A DNA stretch of 64,000 nucleotides. Source: Acanthococcus lagerstroemiae (lineage: Eukaryota > Arthropoda > Insecta > Hemiptera > Eriococcidae). The notes beneath the pieces were generated by a model that did not search any database, was not told where the DNA came from, and saw nothing but the letters and a program-made list of their open reading frames with translations. Below are positions 1 through 8,176 of this stretch, piece by piece. Every line of letters begins with the position of its first letter. Position 1 is the stretch's first letter. The DNA is taken from NCBI GenBank assembly GCA_031841125.1, contig JAJSSI010000090.1, positions 1 to 64,000 on the forward strand, in the 5' to 3' direction. The position numbers and the translations under genes were made by a program.

Positions 1-189
1 GGTATTTCAAAATAGTTTGTAGAAAATCTCAATGTACATAGATCTGCGTAAGTACTGTGTATTGATCGCAGCAACACTTTAGTATTCAACAGTTTCGGTT
101 ACAGCGTCTTAAAATCTCATTAACAATCACTCAATGCACAGAAAACTACAGCTTTATTCTGAGTCTAGAAGAAAGCAATCAATCTTACT
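1..189. other. 3' flank of the THAP gene
   Basis: No second gene is visible here. Read on the minus strand, the stretch follows the THAP stop codon and carries a canonical AATAAA polyadenylation signal (plus-strand complement at 153-158). It is therefore best read as the 3' UTR and downstream flank of the neighbouring minus-strand gene. Confidence 0.5.
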
Positions 190-518
190 TTATATTTTGA
201 TTTTCGGTGGCGGATTCGGTATTTCAAATAACGTCGGTACGGCATTGCATTTCAATTTTCTCCAATAATCCTTCCGGTTCGCCTCAAATTGGGAATCTTC
301 AAAATGTTGCTAGAAAACCCATGATTGAAACTATGAGTCAATTTCCGAAATATTTACCGTCATAATTAATCTATCTAGGTTCGAAAATGAAGTACTTACT
401 TCGCATAAAAATGATCCGGCTGTTGGTATCCAGTCGTTTCTTCGGCAATTACGAAGCCATAATTGCCGACGTATTTCATTTGCCGGAAATCGAAAAAACC
501 GAAAACCATGCTCCGTAC
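190..518 (-). pseudogene. THAP-domain gene, 3' part (rest of exon 1 plus exon 2), split by a Gypsy insertion
   Basis: Two minus-strand exons are seen: 518-400 (donor GT at 399-398) and 309-190 (acceptor AG at 311-310, stop at 192-190). In the splice-consistent frame they carry the diagnostic THAP zinc-finger features: a basic FRFP stretch, a Trp-rich WLRNC segment, then LCEQHFEDSQFE (the C-x2-H pair spans the splice junction) and NAVPTLFEIP. The amino-terminal part with the first Cys pair lies at 18675-18713, beyond an 18-kb insertion. THAP domains bind DNA; some belong to host regulators and some to transposases. The predicted protein is only about 90 residues, little more than the domain. 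As assembled the exon is interrupted and cannot make the full domain. Whether another allele is intact is unknown. Confidence 0.85.
514..518. repeat. Gypsy target-site duplication, left copy (CGTAC)
   Basis: CGTAC at 514-518 directly precedes the LTR and recurs at 18675-18679 directly after the other LTR. This is the 5-bp duplication expected of a Ty3/Gypsy integrase. It lies within THAP codons. Confidence 0.93.
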
Positions 519-714
519 TGTTGTATCTTCACATACTCGAATTACGTTCAGAAACACATTTTCTAATTTCACATTTTATTCTTAACAAAAACGGTAATCA
601 GGTTCCATACAATACATTACATTTAGACTACAATAACACACTAAGCTAACTACTCTTGACAGTGTTGCCATGTTTCCCAATATAACAAAATATACGAACA
701 TACCATTCACTACA
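519..714 (-). repeat. Gypsy 3' LTR
   Basis: A 196-bp TG...CA repeat that matches 18479-18674 base for base as far as I can read. It is the 3' LTR because the coding strand is minus and the polypurine tract abuts it at 715-725. Confidence 0.95.
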
Positions 715-725
715 ATTTTCCCCTC
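715..725 (-). other. Polypurine tract (plus-strand primer)
   Basis: On the minus strand the bases just upstream of the 3' LTR read GAGGGGAAAAT. A purine run in this position primes plus-strand DNA synthesis in LTR elements. Confidence 0.8.
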
Positions 726-769
726 AAAATTAAAAAATTATAATCATAATATAAGAATATTAACAAAAA

Positions 770-2929
770 TTATAAATTCAAACGATCGACTGGTTTTCGA
801 ATCCTTTCCGATCTTCTTAACATTGGAGCTTCTGGTATAACTGTTTCAGTTGGAGCGGGAGCAGTTGATTGTTTCGTCTGCGGTAACGTTATGATTTGTT
901 CTTCATGACGTCGGATGATTCCATTCTCCGTTTCCAACTTGACCATTGTCTCCCCATTCTTTTCAAGAACTGTTCCTGGAACCCACTTTTCTGGGGCCCG
1001 CGTATAATCTCTCGCCATTACCATATTCCCTTCTTCTAATTCTAGGGCTCTTGTACCAGGATATGTAGCGCATTCTTTTTCGAACTTCCTTTTTAACATC
1101 ATTTCATATCTCGTCACAAGCGGTCTGTTTAACTGAAGCTCACATGGCGGTCTTGCTGTTGTAGCATGTGGCGTTGTTCTGTAATCCAATAGAAAACGAT
1201 ACAAAATGTTATCGAGACTATCTCTAGAGGAATCGATCATTTTCTGAATCTTGTCTTTCACATTTCCAATCGCGTTTTCTGCTTGGCCATCGCTCTTCGG
1301 ATGATAAGGTGCAGTTTTTAGGTGATTTGTCCCCACTCTATTGAGGAATTCTTTCATTTCCATAGAATCAAATGGCGGTCCATTGTCTGTGACCAACACC
1401 ATACAGAGTCCCCAGCGAGCCATGTAATCCTTGAACTTCGCGATGGTTGCGGTTGCTGTAGTGGACGACATTTCATAAATTTCGATCCATTTGGAGAAGG
1501 CATCAATAATCAACAAAAATTTCTTCCCTCGCCATTCTCCAAAATCTGCATGAATTCTTTCACCTGGCTTTTGCGGGTATGTCCACTTGTGTAGAACGGA
1601 CATTCGAGGTTCTTTACGATATTTCAAACAAGACTGGCAGTTATTAGTGATGTGTTCAATTTCATGGTCCATTTTTGGCCACCACCAGTAACTCCGCGCG
1701 ACACTCTTCATCCGTGATACACCTTGATGCGTATCATGCAGTGCTGCTAAACAATTTTCTCGTAATTCTTCTGGTATTATAAGTTTATGCAAGTAAAATA
1801 CACAATCGTTTTCTACAGCTAAATCAAAACGTTTCATGAAAAAGGATGTGAATTCTGCTGGTACTTTTTTGAGACTCTTATATGGCCATCCTTTCAACAC
1901 AAATTCTTTTACTTTACTTAAAACCGGATCTAAGTCAGTTTTTTCAGCTATAATTTTCTTATTAATTTTACTGAAAACTTCAGATACTAATTGTATGCAG
2001 TTATTTTCTGAACTCTCTTTTTCTGAATTAGTACTTACTTTATTTTTCAAGCGAGACAAGCTGTCCGCGATATAATTACGCTTGGAAGATATGTATTCTA
2101 TCTCATACTCATAACTTCGCAAAAATAAGGCGTACCTTTGTAAGCGGTTAGCCACTACAGTTCCTAAATCACGTTTCGGACCAAAAATAAAAGTTAACGG
2201 TCGATGATCCGTTTGCAAGATAAACTTTGTACCATATAAGTATTTATGAAATTTTTGTAAGCTGAAAATGATCCCTAGAGCTTCTTTATCAATTTGCGAA
2301 TAATTACTTTCGCTAGCAGTCAAAGTACGTGAGGCATAAGCTACTGGTTTTCCTTTTCCTTCAATTACATGCATTAATACAGCACCAAGTCCTGAAGGAC
2401 TTGCATCACATTTTACTTTGATAGGTAGTTGATTGTTAAAATGTACCAAAAAATTTGATTCTTGAACTACCTTTTTAACATTTTCAAAAATATCTTGACA
2501 TTCATTCGACCAATTAAATTTAACTCTTTTTCTCAACAATCTATAAATAGGACCTAATTCCATCGAGATATTAGGCAAAAACTTCGACAAATGAGAAATC
2601 AATCCTAACCAGGCTTGAAGTTCCTTTACATTTTTAGGAATTTCACATTCTACAATACTTTTTATTTTTTCTGGATCTGTAAAGATTCCTTCAGCTGTTA
2701 TTCTATTTCCTACAAAAGTAGTTTCTTTTTCAAAAAATTTACTTTTACCAACATTAATAGTGATTCCACAATCACGTAAACGTTTCAAAACTTCTTTAAC
2801 TAGGGCAATATGCTCTTCCCAAGTTTTTCCACCAATTAATATATCATCAATATACGAAACTACGTTATCCAACCCAAGCAAAATTTTTTCAATTTCTCTT
2901 TGAAACATCCCTGGACCAGAGGAAATACC
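770..2929 (-). CDS. pol: Gypsy pol, downstream part: RT palm, RNase H, integrase
   Basis: Open on the minus strand from the MAV1 junction to the stop at 770. Visible features in order: the RT catalytic box SYIDDILIGG close to the junction, thumb/connection, RNase H starting at VKCDASPSGLGAVL, an HHCC zinc site ending NNCQSCLKY, and the integrase core with HADFGEW, VTDNGPPF and the Glu of SDGQAENAIG (D,D,E). This is the continuation of the frame at 16495-18336: the codons before and after MAV1 join once a single copy of the AATACC duplication is counted. The first Met inside this part is near 2908 but is an internal residue, not a start. No internal stop is seen. In this copy the protein is split, so the element could move only if complemented. 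Confidence 0.93.
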   Translation of the reverse strand, partial: GISSGPGMFQREIEKILLGLDNVVSYIDDILIGGKTWEEHIALVKEVLKRLRDCGITINVGKSKFFEKETTFVGNRITAEGIFTDPEKIKSIVECEIPKNVKELQAWLGLISHLSKFLPNISMELGPIYRLLRKRVKFNWSNECQDIFENVKKVVQESNFLVHFNNQLPIKVKCDASPSGLGAVLMHVIEGKGKPVAYASRTLTASESNYSQIDKEALGIIFSLQKFHKYLYGTKFILQTDHRPLTFIFGPKRDLGTVVANRLQRYALFLRSYEYEIEYISSKRNYIADSLSRLKNKVSTNSEKESSENNCIQLVSEVFSKINKKIIAEKTDLDPVLSKVKEFVLKGWPYKSLKKVPAEFTSFFMKRFDLAVENDCVFYLHKLIIPEELRENCLAALHDTHQGVSRMKSVARSYWWWPKMDHEIEHITNNCQSCLKYRKEPRMSVLHKWTYPQKPGERIHADFGEWRGKKFLLIIDAFSKWIEIYEMSSTTATATIAKFKDYMARWGLCMVLVTDNGPPFDSMEMKEFLNRVGTNHLKTAPYHPKSDGQAENAIGNVKDKIQKMIDSSRDSLDNILYRFLLDYRTTPHATTARPPCELQLNRPLVTRYEMMLKRKFEKECATYPGTRALELEEGNMVMARDYTRAPEKWVPGTVLEKNGETMVKLETENGIIRRHEEQIITLPQTKQSTAPAPTETVIPEAPMLRRSERIRKPVDRLNL
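2924..2929. repeat. MAV1 target-site duplication, left copy (AATACC)
   Basis: AATACC precedes the terminal inverted repeat here and follows the other terminus at 16489-16494. A 6-bp duplication is the Maverick/Polinton hallmark. Removing one copy plus the element restores the Gypsy RT frame. Confidence 0.95.
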
Positions 2930-3219
2930 AGTAGTATGTAATATACCTGATCCTGGATCACATTTTTTTTTTACGCATTAATCAACCGAAACTTTATAAA
3001 TTTTCACGCTTATAGTTTTCTCAAGATGATTTTCAGCAGTATTCTACCAAATTACAAGTCTCATAAAACTTTTATAAACTAATACTAAAATCCAGCATCC
3101 CGCTAGAAAAGCTTATCAAGTTCGCAGAACTGCTCGTTGCGCGCATAAGACTATAATGAGTACGAGAGAATGATGTGAAATAAAATACCATTTTTTCTGT
3201 TATCAAATAATTAATTTCC
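2930..3219. repeat. MAV1 left terminal inverted repeat
   Basis: About 290 bp, matching the reverse complement of 16199-16488 with scattered differences. It starts AGTAGTATG and shares the inner ...AATTAATTTCC edge. These ends are the integrase substrate and, by analogy with other protein-primed replicons, the replication origins. Confidence 0.9.
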
Positions 3220-3270
3220 TGGATCACATTTTATAATTTGTAAGGTAGGTACCTAGTAAAATTCACAATC

Positions 3271-3948
3271 TTATATTTTAGTCTTTTTTAATGTTTTCAT
3301 CCAATTTTTAGTAACCCTAACAACAGTATAAAATTCGTTTTTAGGACTAACACATCTATATAGATTTTGATCACTATAAGTTAAATTATTAATAATGAGA
3401 ATATTTCTCTGATAACTTATTTTTCCAAGAGGATAATCAATTAATTCATTTTTAAAATTATACCAATTCCTATTAAATTGAAACTTATATTCATTAAAAA
3501 TACACGGTATGTATACATCATTCTCAACAGTTTCCATTATAAGCTTTATCCAATATTTTGACTCATATTTTGGTATGGCCATTTTTGGTAAATTCTTAAA
3601 ATCATCCTCTTTTAAGATAAATTCATTAGTATAATAATTCTCAGTTGTGTGTATGACACATTTATAAGTACCGATATTACTCGGATGAAATCCACTAATA
3701 TTTACAAATGAAGAAATTTCAATTCTTTTCTTTGACTCCGAATGTAAATATTCTAAATTATCAACTGATAGTATTTGACCCTCCTTGTACCATTCTATTG
3801 ATCTAGCAAATTCTTTATTAGCAAATGTAAAATTACAAAACAAATTAATATTATCACTATTGATATTCTTCCACTTTTCTATAAAAATTTCATTTTCTTG
3901 TTTAGAATTATGAATACATAAAAACAGGATGAGTATTAGCCACATCAT
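3271..3948 (-). CDS. Secreted two-domain immunoglobulin-like protein (MAV1 accessory gene)
   Basis: 225 residues. Residues 1-17 form a short hydrophobic signal-peptide-like segment (MMWLILILFLCIHNSKQ). Two Ig-like domains follow. Domain 1 has Cys38, Trp53 and Cys97 in a GTYKC context; domain 2 has Cys149, Trp162 and Cys199 in a LYRC context. That is the Cys-Trp-Tyr-x-Cys pattern of Ig folds. Several Asn-x-Ser/Thr sites (near 39, 83, 188) suggest glycosylation. The tail is basic and I see no transmembrane helix, so it is probably secreted or virion-associated. It is the last gene before the terminus, next to the capsid gene, with a TAATAAATG start. An attachment or host-interaction role is inference only. 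It is not part of the usual Polinton core. Confidence 0.82.
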   Translation of the reverse strand: MMWLILILFLCIHNSKQENEIFIEKWKNINSDNINLFCNFTFANKEFARSIEWYKEGQILSVDNLEYLHSESKKRIEISSFVNISGFHPSNIGTYKCVIHTTENYYTNEFILKEDDFKNLPKMAIPKYESKYWIKLIMETVENDVYIPCIFNEYKFQFNRNWYNFKNELIDYPLGKISYQRNILIINNLTYSDQNLYRCVSPKNEFYTVVRVTKNWMKTLKKTKI

Positions 3949-3963
3949 TTATTAGAAAAAAAT

Positions 3964-5166
3964 TTAATGAACTATTGTATTTTTCAATGGATTATATACT
4001 GCCTGATCTGAGGTAATTACTAAACAATTAATCACCGATTCATTAGTAAATGAGTCCCACCATTGAAAATTAATTTTAATATTTATTGTTGAGCCCTTTA
4101 TTACTTCTGATTGTTTAGAACAATCGATAACAATAATGGGATATTTATTTATAAAATCATTATAATCAATCAATGGCACACCCTCTTTACCATAGTATGA
4201 ATATTTGAAATTTTTAAACATTTGATAAAGTTGAGTACATTTATTTTCAGCAAGTGAAATATTTAGTCTATTATTGGGGTAATAAATATTGTTATTTAGA
4301 TGAACTTGTACATTTTCAAGATTACAAAGATCAAATTGACCATTATCAGCAGTGATTTTATCATTTCTACCTTTCTGAAAACCAATAAGAACATATCTTG
4401 GTTTATAATACGAAGTGGGTATATCCCAAGTAAATGTTTTACCAATAACAGATGATTTTTCAATATACATCCAATGTCTATAATACATTTCATAATCAGC
4501 AGAGTTTGATATTTCATTATTAATTTTTGTTTCATAAGCGAGAGAAAATTTATACTGAGGCATTCGCCAAATGATGTCCAACAAATTTATACTAGCTGTA
4601 TAGCTGTTGGCTGTGCCCTCATCAACCAACAGTGCATTATTATAACCAATATTTGTTCTAATCAATTTCAATTCCTGATGAATATGATATATATAACTTT
4701 TGTAATCCTCACAAAATCCTAAAATTATTTTCAGTGGTATTGAAATAGAAAAATAACCATCCTTATTAATTATATTAGAATTTGATTTTATTTTCCAAGA
4801 TGCATCATGATAAGCCAAATCATCATTGAAGGAGACTATTCCTTTCATCGCTACTGCAATACCAGGATTATCTATAGAATCAATTTCATTTCCACCAATA
4901 TTATAACTAATTCTACTAAACATATACAATATTCCATTGTTAATGAAATTTACTTTTCTTGTATCTATAGTACTCGAAAGTGTACCATCAGCAATTTTTC
5001 TCAATGTCACTCTTCCATTAATAATTAAATGACTTCTATGGGGGCAAGTCTTAATGTCCTCATTATACAAAGTAATTGGAATTGTACCACCCAGCTGATT
5101 TATATCAACAGAGATTGGGGGTCTATAATCTATGTAATCTTCACTGACAATAATATTTTGTTCCAT
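3964..5166 (-). CDS. Probable major capsid protein (double jelly-roll type)
   Basis: 400 residues, beta-rich, with no hydrophobic or catalytic motif. Position and conservation fit the Maverick major capsid protein: it lies next to the smaller capsid protein and protease and is kept in MAV2 and, more diverged, in MAV3 (45505-46685). A conserved block around residues 95-115 (GGNEIDSIDNPGIAVAMKG) matches MAV3 (ILEYPGVASTINGLVSL). It starts six bases after a T-rich TATAAATAG motif. The double jelly-roll assignment rests on family knowledge and context; fold prediction would settle it. It could also be another large virion protein. Confidence 0.65.
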   Translation of the reverse strand: MEQNIIVSEDYIDYRPPISVDINQLGGTIPITLYNEDIKTCPHRSHLIINGRVTLRKIADGTLSSTIDTRKVNFINNGILYMFSRISYNIGGNEIDSIDNPGIAVAMKGIVSFNDDLAYHDASWKIKSNSNIINKDGYFSISIPLKIILGFCEDYKSYIYHIHQELKLIRTNIGYNNALLVDEGTANSYTASINLLDIIWRMPQYKFSLAYETKINNEISNSADYEMYYRHWMYIEKSSVIGKTFTWDIPTSYYKPRYVLIGFQKGRNDKITADNGQFDLCNLENVQVHLNNNIYYPNNRLNISLAENKCTQLYQMFKNFKYSYYGKEGVPLIDYNDFINKYPIIVIDCSKQSEVIKGSTINIKINFQWWDSFTNESVINCLVITSDQAVYNPLKNTIVH

Positions 5167-5187
5167 TTCTATTTATATAAAAAAAAA

Positions 5188-5889
5188 TTAAAAAGATTTA
5201 ATATATAGTTCAAGGGTGATAGTTTCGCCTTCAAAATTTATTAATCGATTATCTTGATCAACAATTTCAACAAAAATTTCTCTAATCTCATATGTATTTA
5301 ATGTGTAATATCGTTGCTGTGTTGGCATTTGTACAATTTTTTCTCCAGTAGGAGTATTTAATGGAAATGAATAAACAACATTTCCTCTTGATTTTCCATT
5401 TTCATAATTCGAATCAACAAGATTACATTTAATATGGACCGCATTTACTGGAAAGATATCAACCATTATATCTGAATAAGCAGTTGTATCTTTTTCTATA
5501 ATTTGTTTACTAAATCCAAGAATACGTCCTAAAGAGTTTGGTGCTGTAAAATCTATTTTCATTTTTTGACACATCATTTTAATTTTATAAGTATTAGATT
5601 GTTCAACTCCAATCAACCCAGCTTCTTGAGCTTTTTCATTAATTCTAATTTGTTTTAAAATTTCAGCTACTTCATATGTACCAGGAGGTATACTAACTTT
5701 GTGATGAATACCTAAATCATCTATAAGATCAAACCAATTATTTCTATTTGTTACATTGTTTATTGAATTATATGCAACAAAACTAGTTAAACATATTTGC
5801 CAATCTTTATTTTTATCCAATTTTATGGGTTCATCAAAACGATAAAATAAGGTAGAAGATTTATCTGACAATTCAATACTAAAACCCAT
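5188..5889 (-). CDS. Probable minor capsid (penton-like) protein
   Basis: 233 residues, intact. It opens with a beta-rich LFYRFDEPIKLDKNKDWQIC segment, followed by a conserved PPGTYEVAEILKQIR block near residues 70-85 and TGEKIVQMPTQQRYY near 185. The same blocks occur in MAV3 (46719-47434: DPGIYEVADIIKCI, then TGEKIIYTP). Polintons encode a small single-jelly-roll penton protein next to the major capsid gene, and size and place fit that. The gene ends just before the capsid gene's promoter-like motif and itself starts at TTATTAATAAATG. The role is inferred, not proven. Confidence 0.6.
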   Translation of the reverse strand: MGFSIELSDKSSTLFYRFDEPIKLDKNKDWQICLTSFVAYNSINNVTNRNNWFDLIDDLGIHHKVSIPPGTYEVAEILKQIRINEKAQEAGLIGVEQSNTYKIKMMCQKMKIDFTAPNSLGRILGFSKQIIEKDTTAYSDIMVDIFPVNAVHIKCNLVDSNYENGKSRGNVVYSFPLNTPTGEKIVQMPTQQRYYTLNTYEIREIFVEIVDQDNRLINFEGETITLELYIKSF

Positions 5890-5892
5890 TTA

Positions 5893-6255
5893 TTAATAAA
5901 AAAATTTGTTTAAAAATTTCAAACAAAGATGACCACATATAACTTCATTAAAATTTTGATTTTTATCAACATTATAATATACTTGATTTTCCATAGAAAA
6001 ATATCTCATTAATTCACTAGGAGGTTTGACACCAAATGAATCAAAATAATTAATTACTTTATCTTTTTTGAAAAAACAAACCCAATGAGTTCCTTGTCCA
6101 TCAGAATCATCTAAATTAATAATCATACTTTCATTTTTTCTCATTTTACTTGGAAGTTGATCTTTCATAAATACTCCTCTAAAGTATGGTATACATAATT
6201 TTTTTGCATAATTCTTCAACTCCACATCTGATAAAGGTTTGATAGGAATTTTCAA
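5893..6255 (-). CDS. Adenain-like cysteine protease
   Basis: About 120 residues. Catalytic elements of the adenovirus-protease/Ulp1 fold are visible: His57 in GTHWV, Asp72 in YFDSFG, and Cys107 in the ICGHLCLKFL block. In Polintons this enzyme is the capsid maturation protease. The start is odd: the frame has no upstream ATG and opens on ATA-ATA-A-run-TTG directly after a ten-A run, inside the 3' end of the phospholipase gene (overlap about 77 bp). The next in-frame ATG would remove the amino-terminal strand shared with MAV3. Expression by slippage or frameshifting from the upstream frame is therefore possible, or a non-ATG start. Confident on family, unsure on start. Confidence 0.85.
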   Translation of the reverse strand: MKIPIKPLSDVELKNYAKKLCIPYFRGVFMKDQLPSKMRKNESMIINLDDSDGQGTHWVCFFKKDKVINYFDSFGVKPPSELMRYFSMENQVYYNVDKNQNFNEVICGHLCLKFLNKFFY

Positions 6256-7222
6256 TTTTTTTTTTATTATTTATATAGTAACCTCCCCCCTCTATTTCCC
6301 TATTTCTTCCTCTAACTGGGTTGACATAATACCCTTTTCCAAGCTTTTTTTCTGCTGCTTGAACATTTTTATAATGATTAATGAACTCAGATACTTTTGT
6401 ATCCATATCTAATCCATACCCCAAATTTTCTTTATTTGTATTACCATTTTTTATTCTTTCTTCAACTAATTTATTATTTGCTTTTTTATTATTGTAAGCA
6501 TCTAAAAGATTTGTAGCAATTTTTGAAACCGCCGTTATAATTGGCAGAGCACCTATTAAAGCAGGTAAAAATCCACCAGTTTTATTATTCTCATTTATGT
6601 ATTCTAATTGAGGAATTTTCAGTTGTAATTTAACAGGTTTCTTTTGTTTGATTCCTTTTTTAATTTGTTTTATTTGATACTTTGATAAAGGTAAATATGT
6701 TTCATTCATTACACTATTTTTTGTTCGAATCAATTGCTCATGATCTAAATTAAGGGTAATGGGTTTCTGCAATTTTATTCCCTCATAAATCAATTTTTGA
6801 TCATTTTCATCCAAGTTAAGTGGATATTTTATTCCTGCCCCCAACCATCTTTTAACCTTCATAGCATTTGTTGTCAGATATGCGGCAGCTTTTTCACCCA
6901 AACCCGAATCATCAGCAATCACACGCTTCCAAGCATCTTCTTGTAATTTATAATCAGCTTCATGACGTTTATCAAGATCATTTGATCTGGCATAAGCTAT
7001 ATCATGATTCATAGCAGCTTCATCTAATTTACTAGTTGGCTTTACGCCCTGTAATAATTTTAAATCCAAATTTGTGCCAGGTCCAAGATATTCATGACCA
7101 GGTAAATGAAGTTCAAATGGTAAATTATCAATAATAGAATTGACGAATCCACTCCCTGTTTTTGGTATTGGGATAGAACCCAGTTGCTTATTACACAAAT
7201 TCTTTCTATAATCGTTATCCAT
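6179..7222 (-). CDS. Parvovirus VP1-like phospholipase A2 domain protein
   Basis: 347 residues as the frame stands. Residues 38-80 show the VP1-type PLA2 signature: PGHEYLGPGTNLD (calcium-binding loop, about 41-53), then the catalytic His73-Asp74 pair in NHDIAYAR. In parvoviruses this domain breaches the endosomal membrane during entry; a virion role here is inference. The middle is Lys-rich. A conserved GGFLPALIGALPIITAVSKI segment at about 215-235 is hydrophobic and could insert in a membrane. The last roughly 24 codons run past a ten-A tract into the protease region and differ from MAV2, where an extra A ends the frame at once, so the true C-terminus is uncertain. The start sits on TTATAATAAATGG. 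Confidence 0.85.
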   Translation of the reverse strand: MDNDYRKNLCNKQLGSIPIPKTGSGFVNSIIDNLPFELHLPGHEYLGPGTNLDLKLLQGVKPTSKLDEAAMNHDIAYARSNDLDKRHEADYKLQEDAWKRVIADDSGLGEKAAAYLTTNAMKVKRWLGAGIKYPLNLDENDQKLIYEGIKLQKPITLNLDHEQLIRTKNSVMNETYLPLSKYQIKQIKKGIKQKKPVKLQLKIPQLEYINENNKTGGFLPALIGALPIITAVSKIATNLLDAYNNKKANNKLVEERIKNGNTNKENLGYGLDMDTKVSEFINHYKNVQAAEKKLGKGYYVNPVRGRNREIEGGGYYINNKKKIENSYQTFIRCGVEELCKKIMYTIL

Positions 7223-7241
7223 TTATTATAAAAAAAATTTA

Positions 7242-8042
7242 CTACAATTTAGTTTTTAAAAGTTCTTGATTATAAAATTTACCATGAATTTCTTCACCGT
7301 CCTCAGCTTTGATAGAATAAGTTATAGGATTTGTATAGAATACCTTATCAATTACAAAAATTTCTCTTGTCCAATTATTTTTATATTTATTACCAAAAAC
7401 TTTTTTATAAGCAAAAATTCTAACTCTATCACCTACTTTAAATTTAGGATCTCTGGTTTCACATTTGGATTTATTCAATTTTATTAAAATTTCTTCTTCA
7501 TTATTTTTGTCAACTTCACTGGGTCTCATTCCAATTGTTCTATGAACATCTTTAGTATTGTATTCTTCCAAGACTTTTGGTAAAATATCGTACCATTTAA
7601 AATTATCATGAGCTTCAAAATAAATTTTCAATTTCTGATTTAATGTTCTATTGAAACGCTCAATTATTGCAGATTTTTCTTCATTGTAAGTATGGTACAT
7701 ATTAATATTATATTTTTTTAACATTGATTTGAAAGTTGAATTTATAAATTCCCCGCCCATATCAACATGAAGTAAATTAGGTTTCCTCTTAGATTTTTCA
7801 ATTATATTTTCAAAGGCTTCAGCAACACTTTTACCAGTTTTGTTTTTCAAAGGTTCAATCCAAACATATTTAGAAAATGTGTCAATAACATTTAATAGAT
7901 ACTTAAAACCTTTATTTTGTTTAGAATATTTATCCATAATCAATAAATCAGCAGCCCATAAATCATCAATACCCTTAGTTATTATTTTTCTACGACAAAA
8001 TTTTTTTCTAACTGGGGCATGTAATTCTTTAGCTTCTTCCAT
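7242..8042 (-). CDS. int: Maverick integrase (retroviral-type DDE)
   Basis: 266 residues. The rve-like core has Asp32 in LWAADLLI, Asp94 in LHVDMGGEF and Glu128 in KSAIIERFNRTL, with 33 residues counted between the last two. The C-terminal part (TREIFVIDKVF...YSIKAEDGEEIHGKFY) is the chromo-like tail typical of Maverick integrases. It cuts and joins element ends, giving the 6-bp duplications seen at MAV1 and MAV2. The start codon overlaps the stop of the 39-aa gene as TAATG, so the two may be co-translated. No TAAATG-type motif precedes it, unlike its neighbours. Confidence 0.95.
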   Translation of the reverse strand: MEEAKELHAPVRKKFCRRKIITKGIDDLWAADLLIMDKYSKQNKGFKYLLNVIDTFSKYVWIEPLKNKTGKSVAEAFENIIEKSKRKPNLLHVDMGGEFINSTFKSMLKKYNINMYHTYNEEKSAIIERFNRTLNQKLKIYFEAHDNFKWYDILPKVLEEYNTKDVHRTIGMRPSEVDKNNEEEILIKLNKSKCETRDPKFKVGDRVRIFAYKKVFGNKYKNNWTREIFVIDKVFYTNPITYSIKAEDGEEIHGKFYNQELLKTKL

Positions 8043-8161
8043 TATTTATTACGTTTAAAAACTTTGCGAAATTGCCAAATACATTTTAAGAAAATAATAA
8101 TAGTAAGAATACATTTTTTTTCTTTTCCCTCTTTAGAAGAATCTTCAGAATTTGAATCCAT
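8042..8161 (-). CDS. 39-aa single-pass membrane protein
   Basis: 39 codons: an acidic, Ser-rich head (MDSNSEDSSKEGKEKK), one hydrophobic stretch CILTIIIFLKCIWQF, and a basic tail. MAV2 keeps it at the same length (32057-32176) with two conservative changes. It has its own TTCTATAATAAATG start signal, and its stop overlaps the integrase start (TAATG). The layout suggests a small type-II-like membrane protein, perhaps viroporin-like, but no family is recognised and that role is a guess. Both copies being intact supports a real gene. Confidence 0.7.
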   Translation of the reverse strand: MDSNSEDSSKEGKEKKCILTIIIFLKCIWQFRKVFKRNK

Positions 8162-8176
8162 TTATTATAGAAAAAT

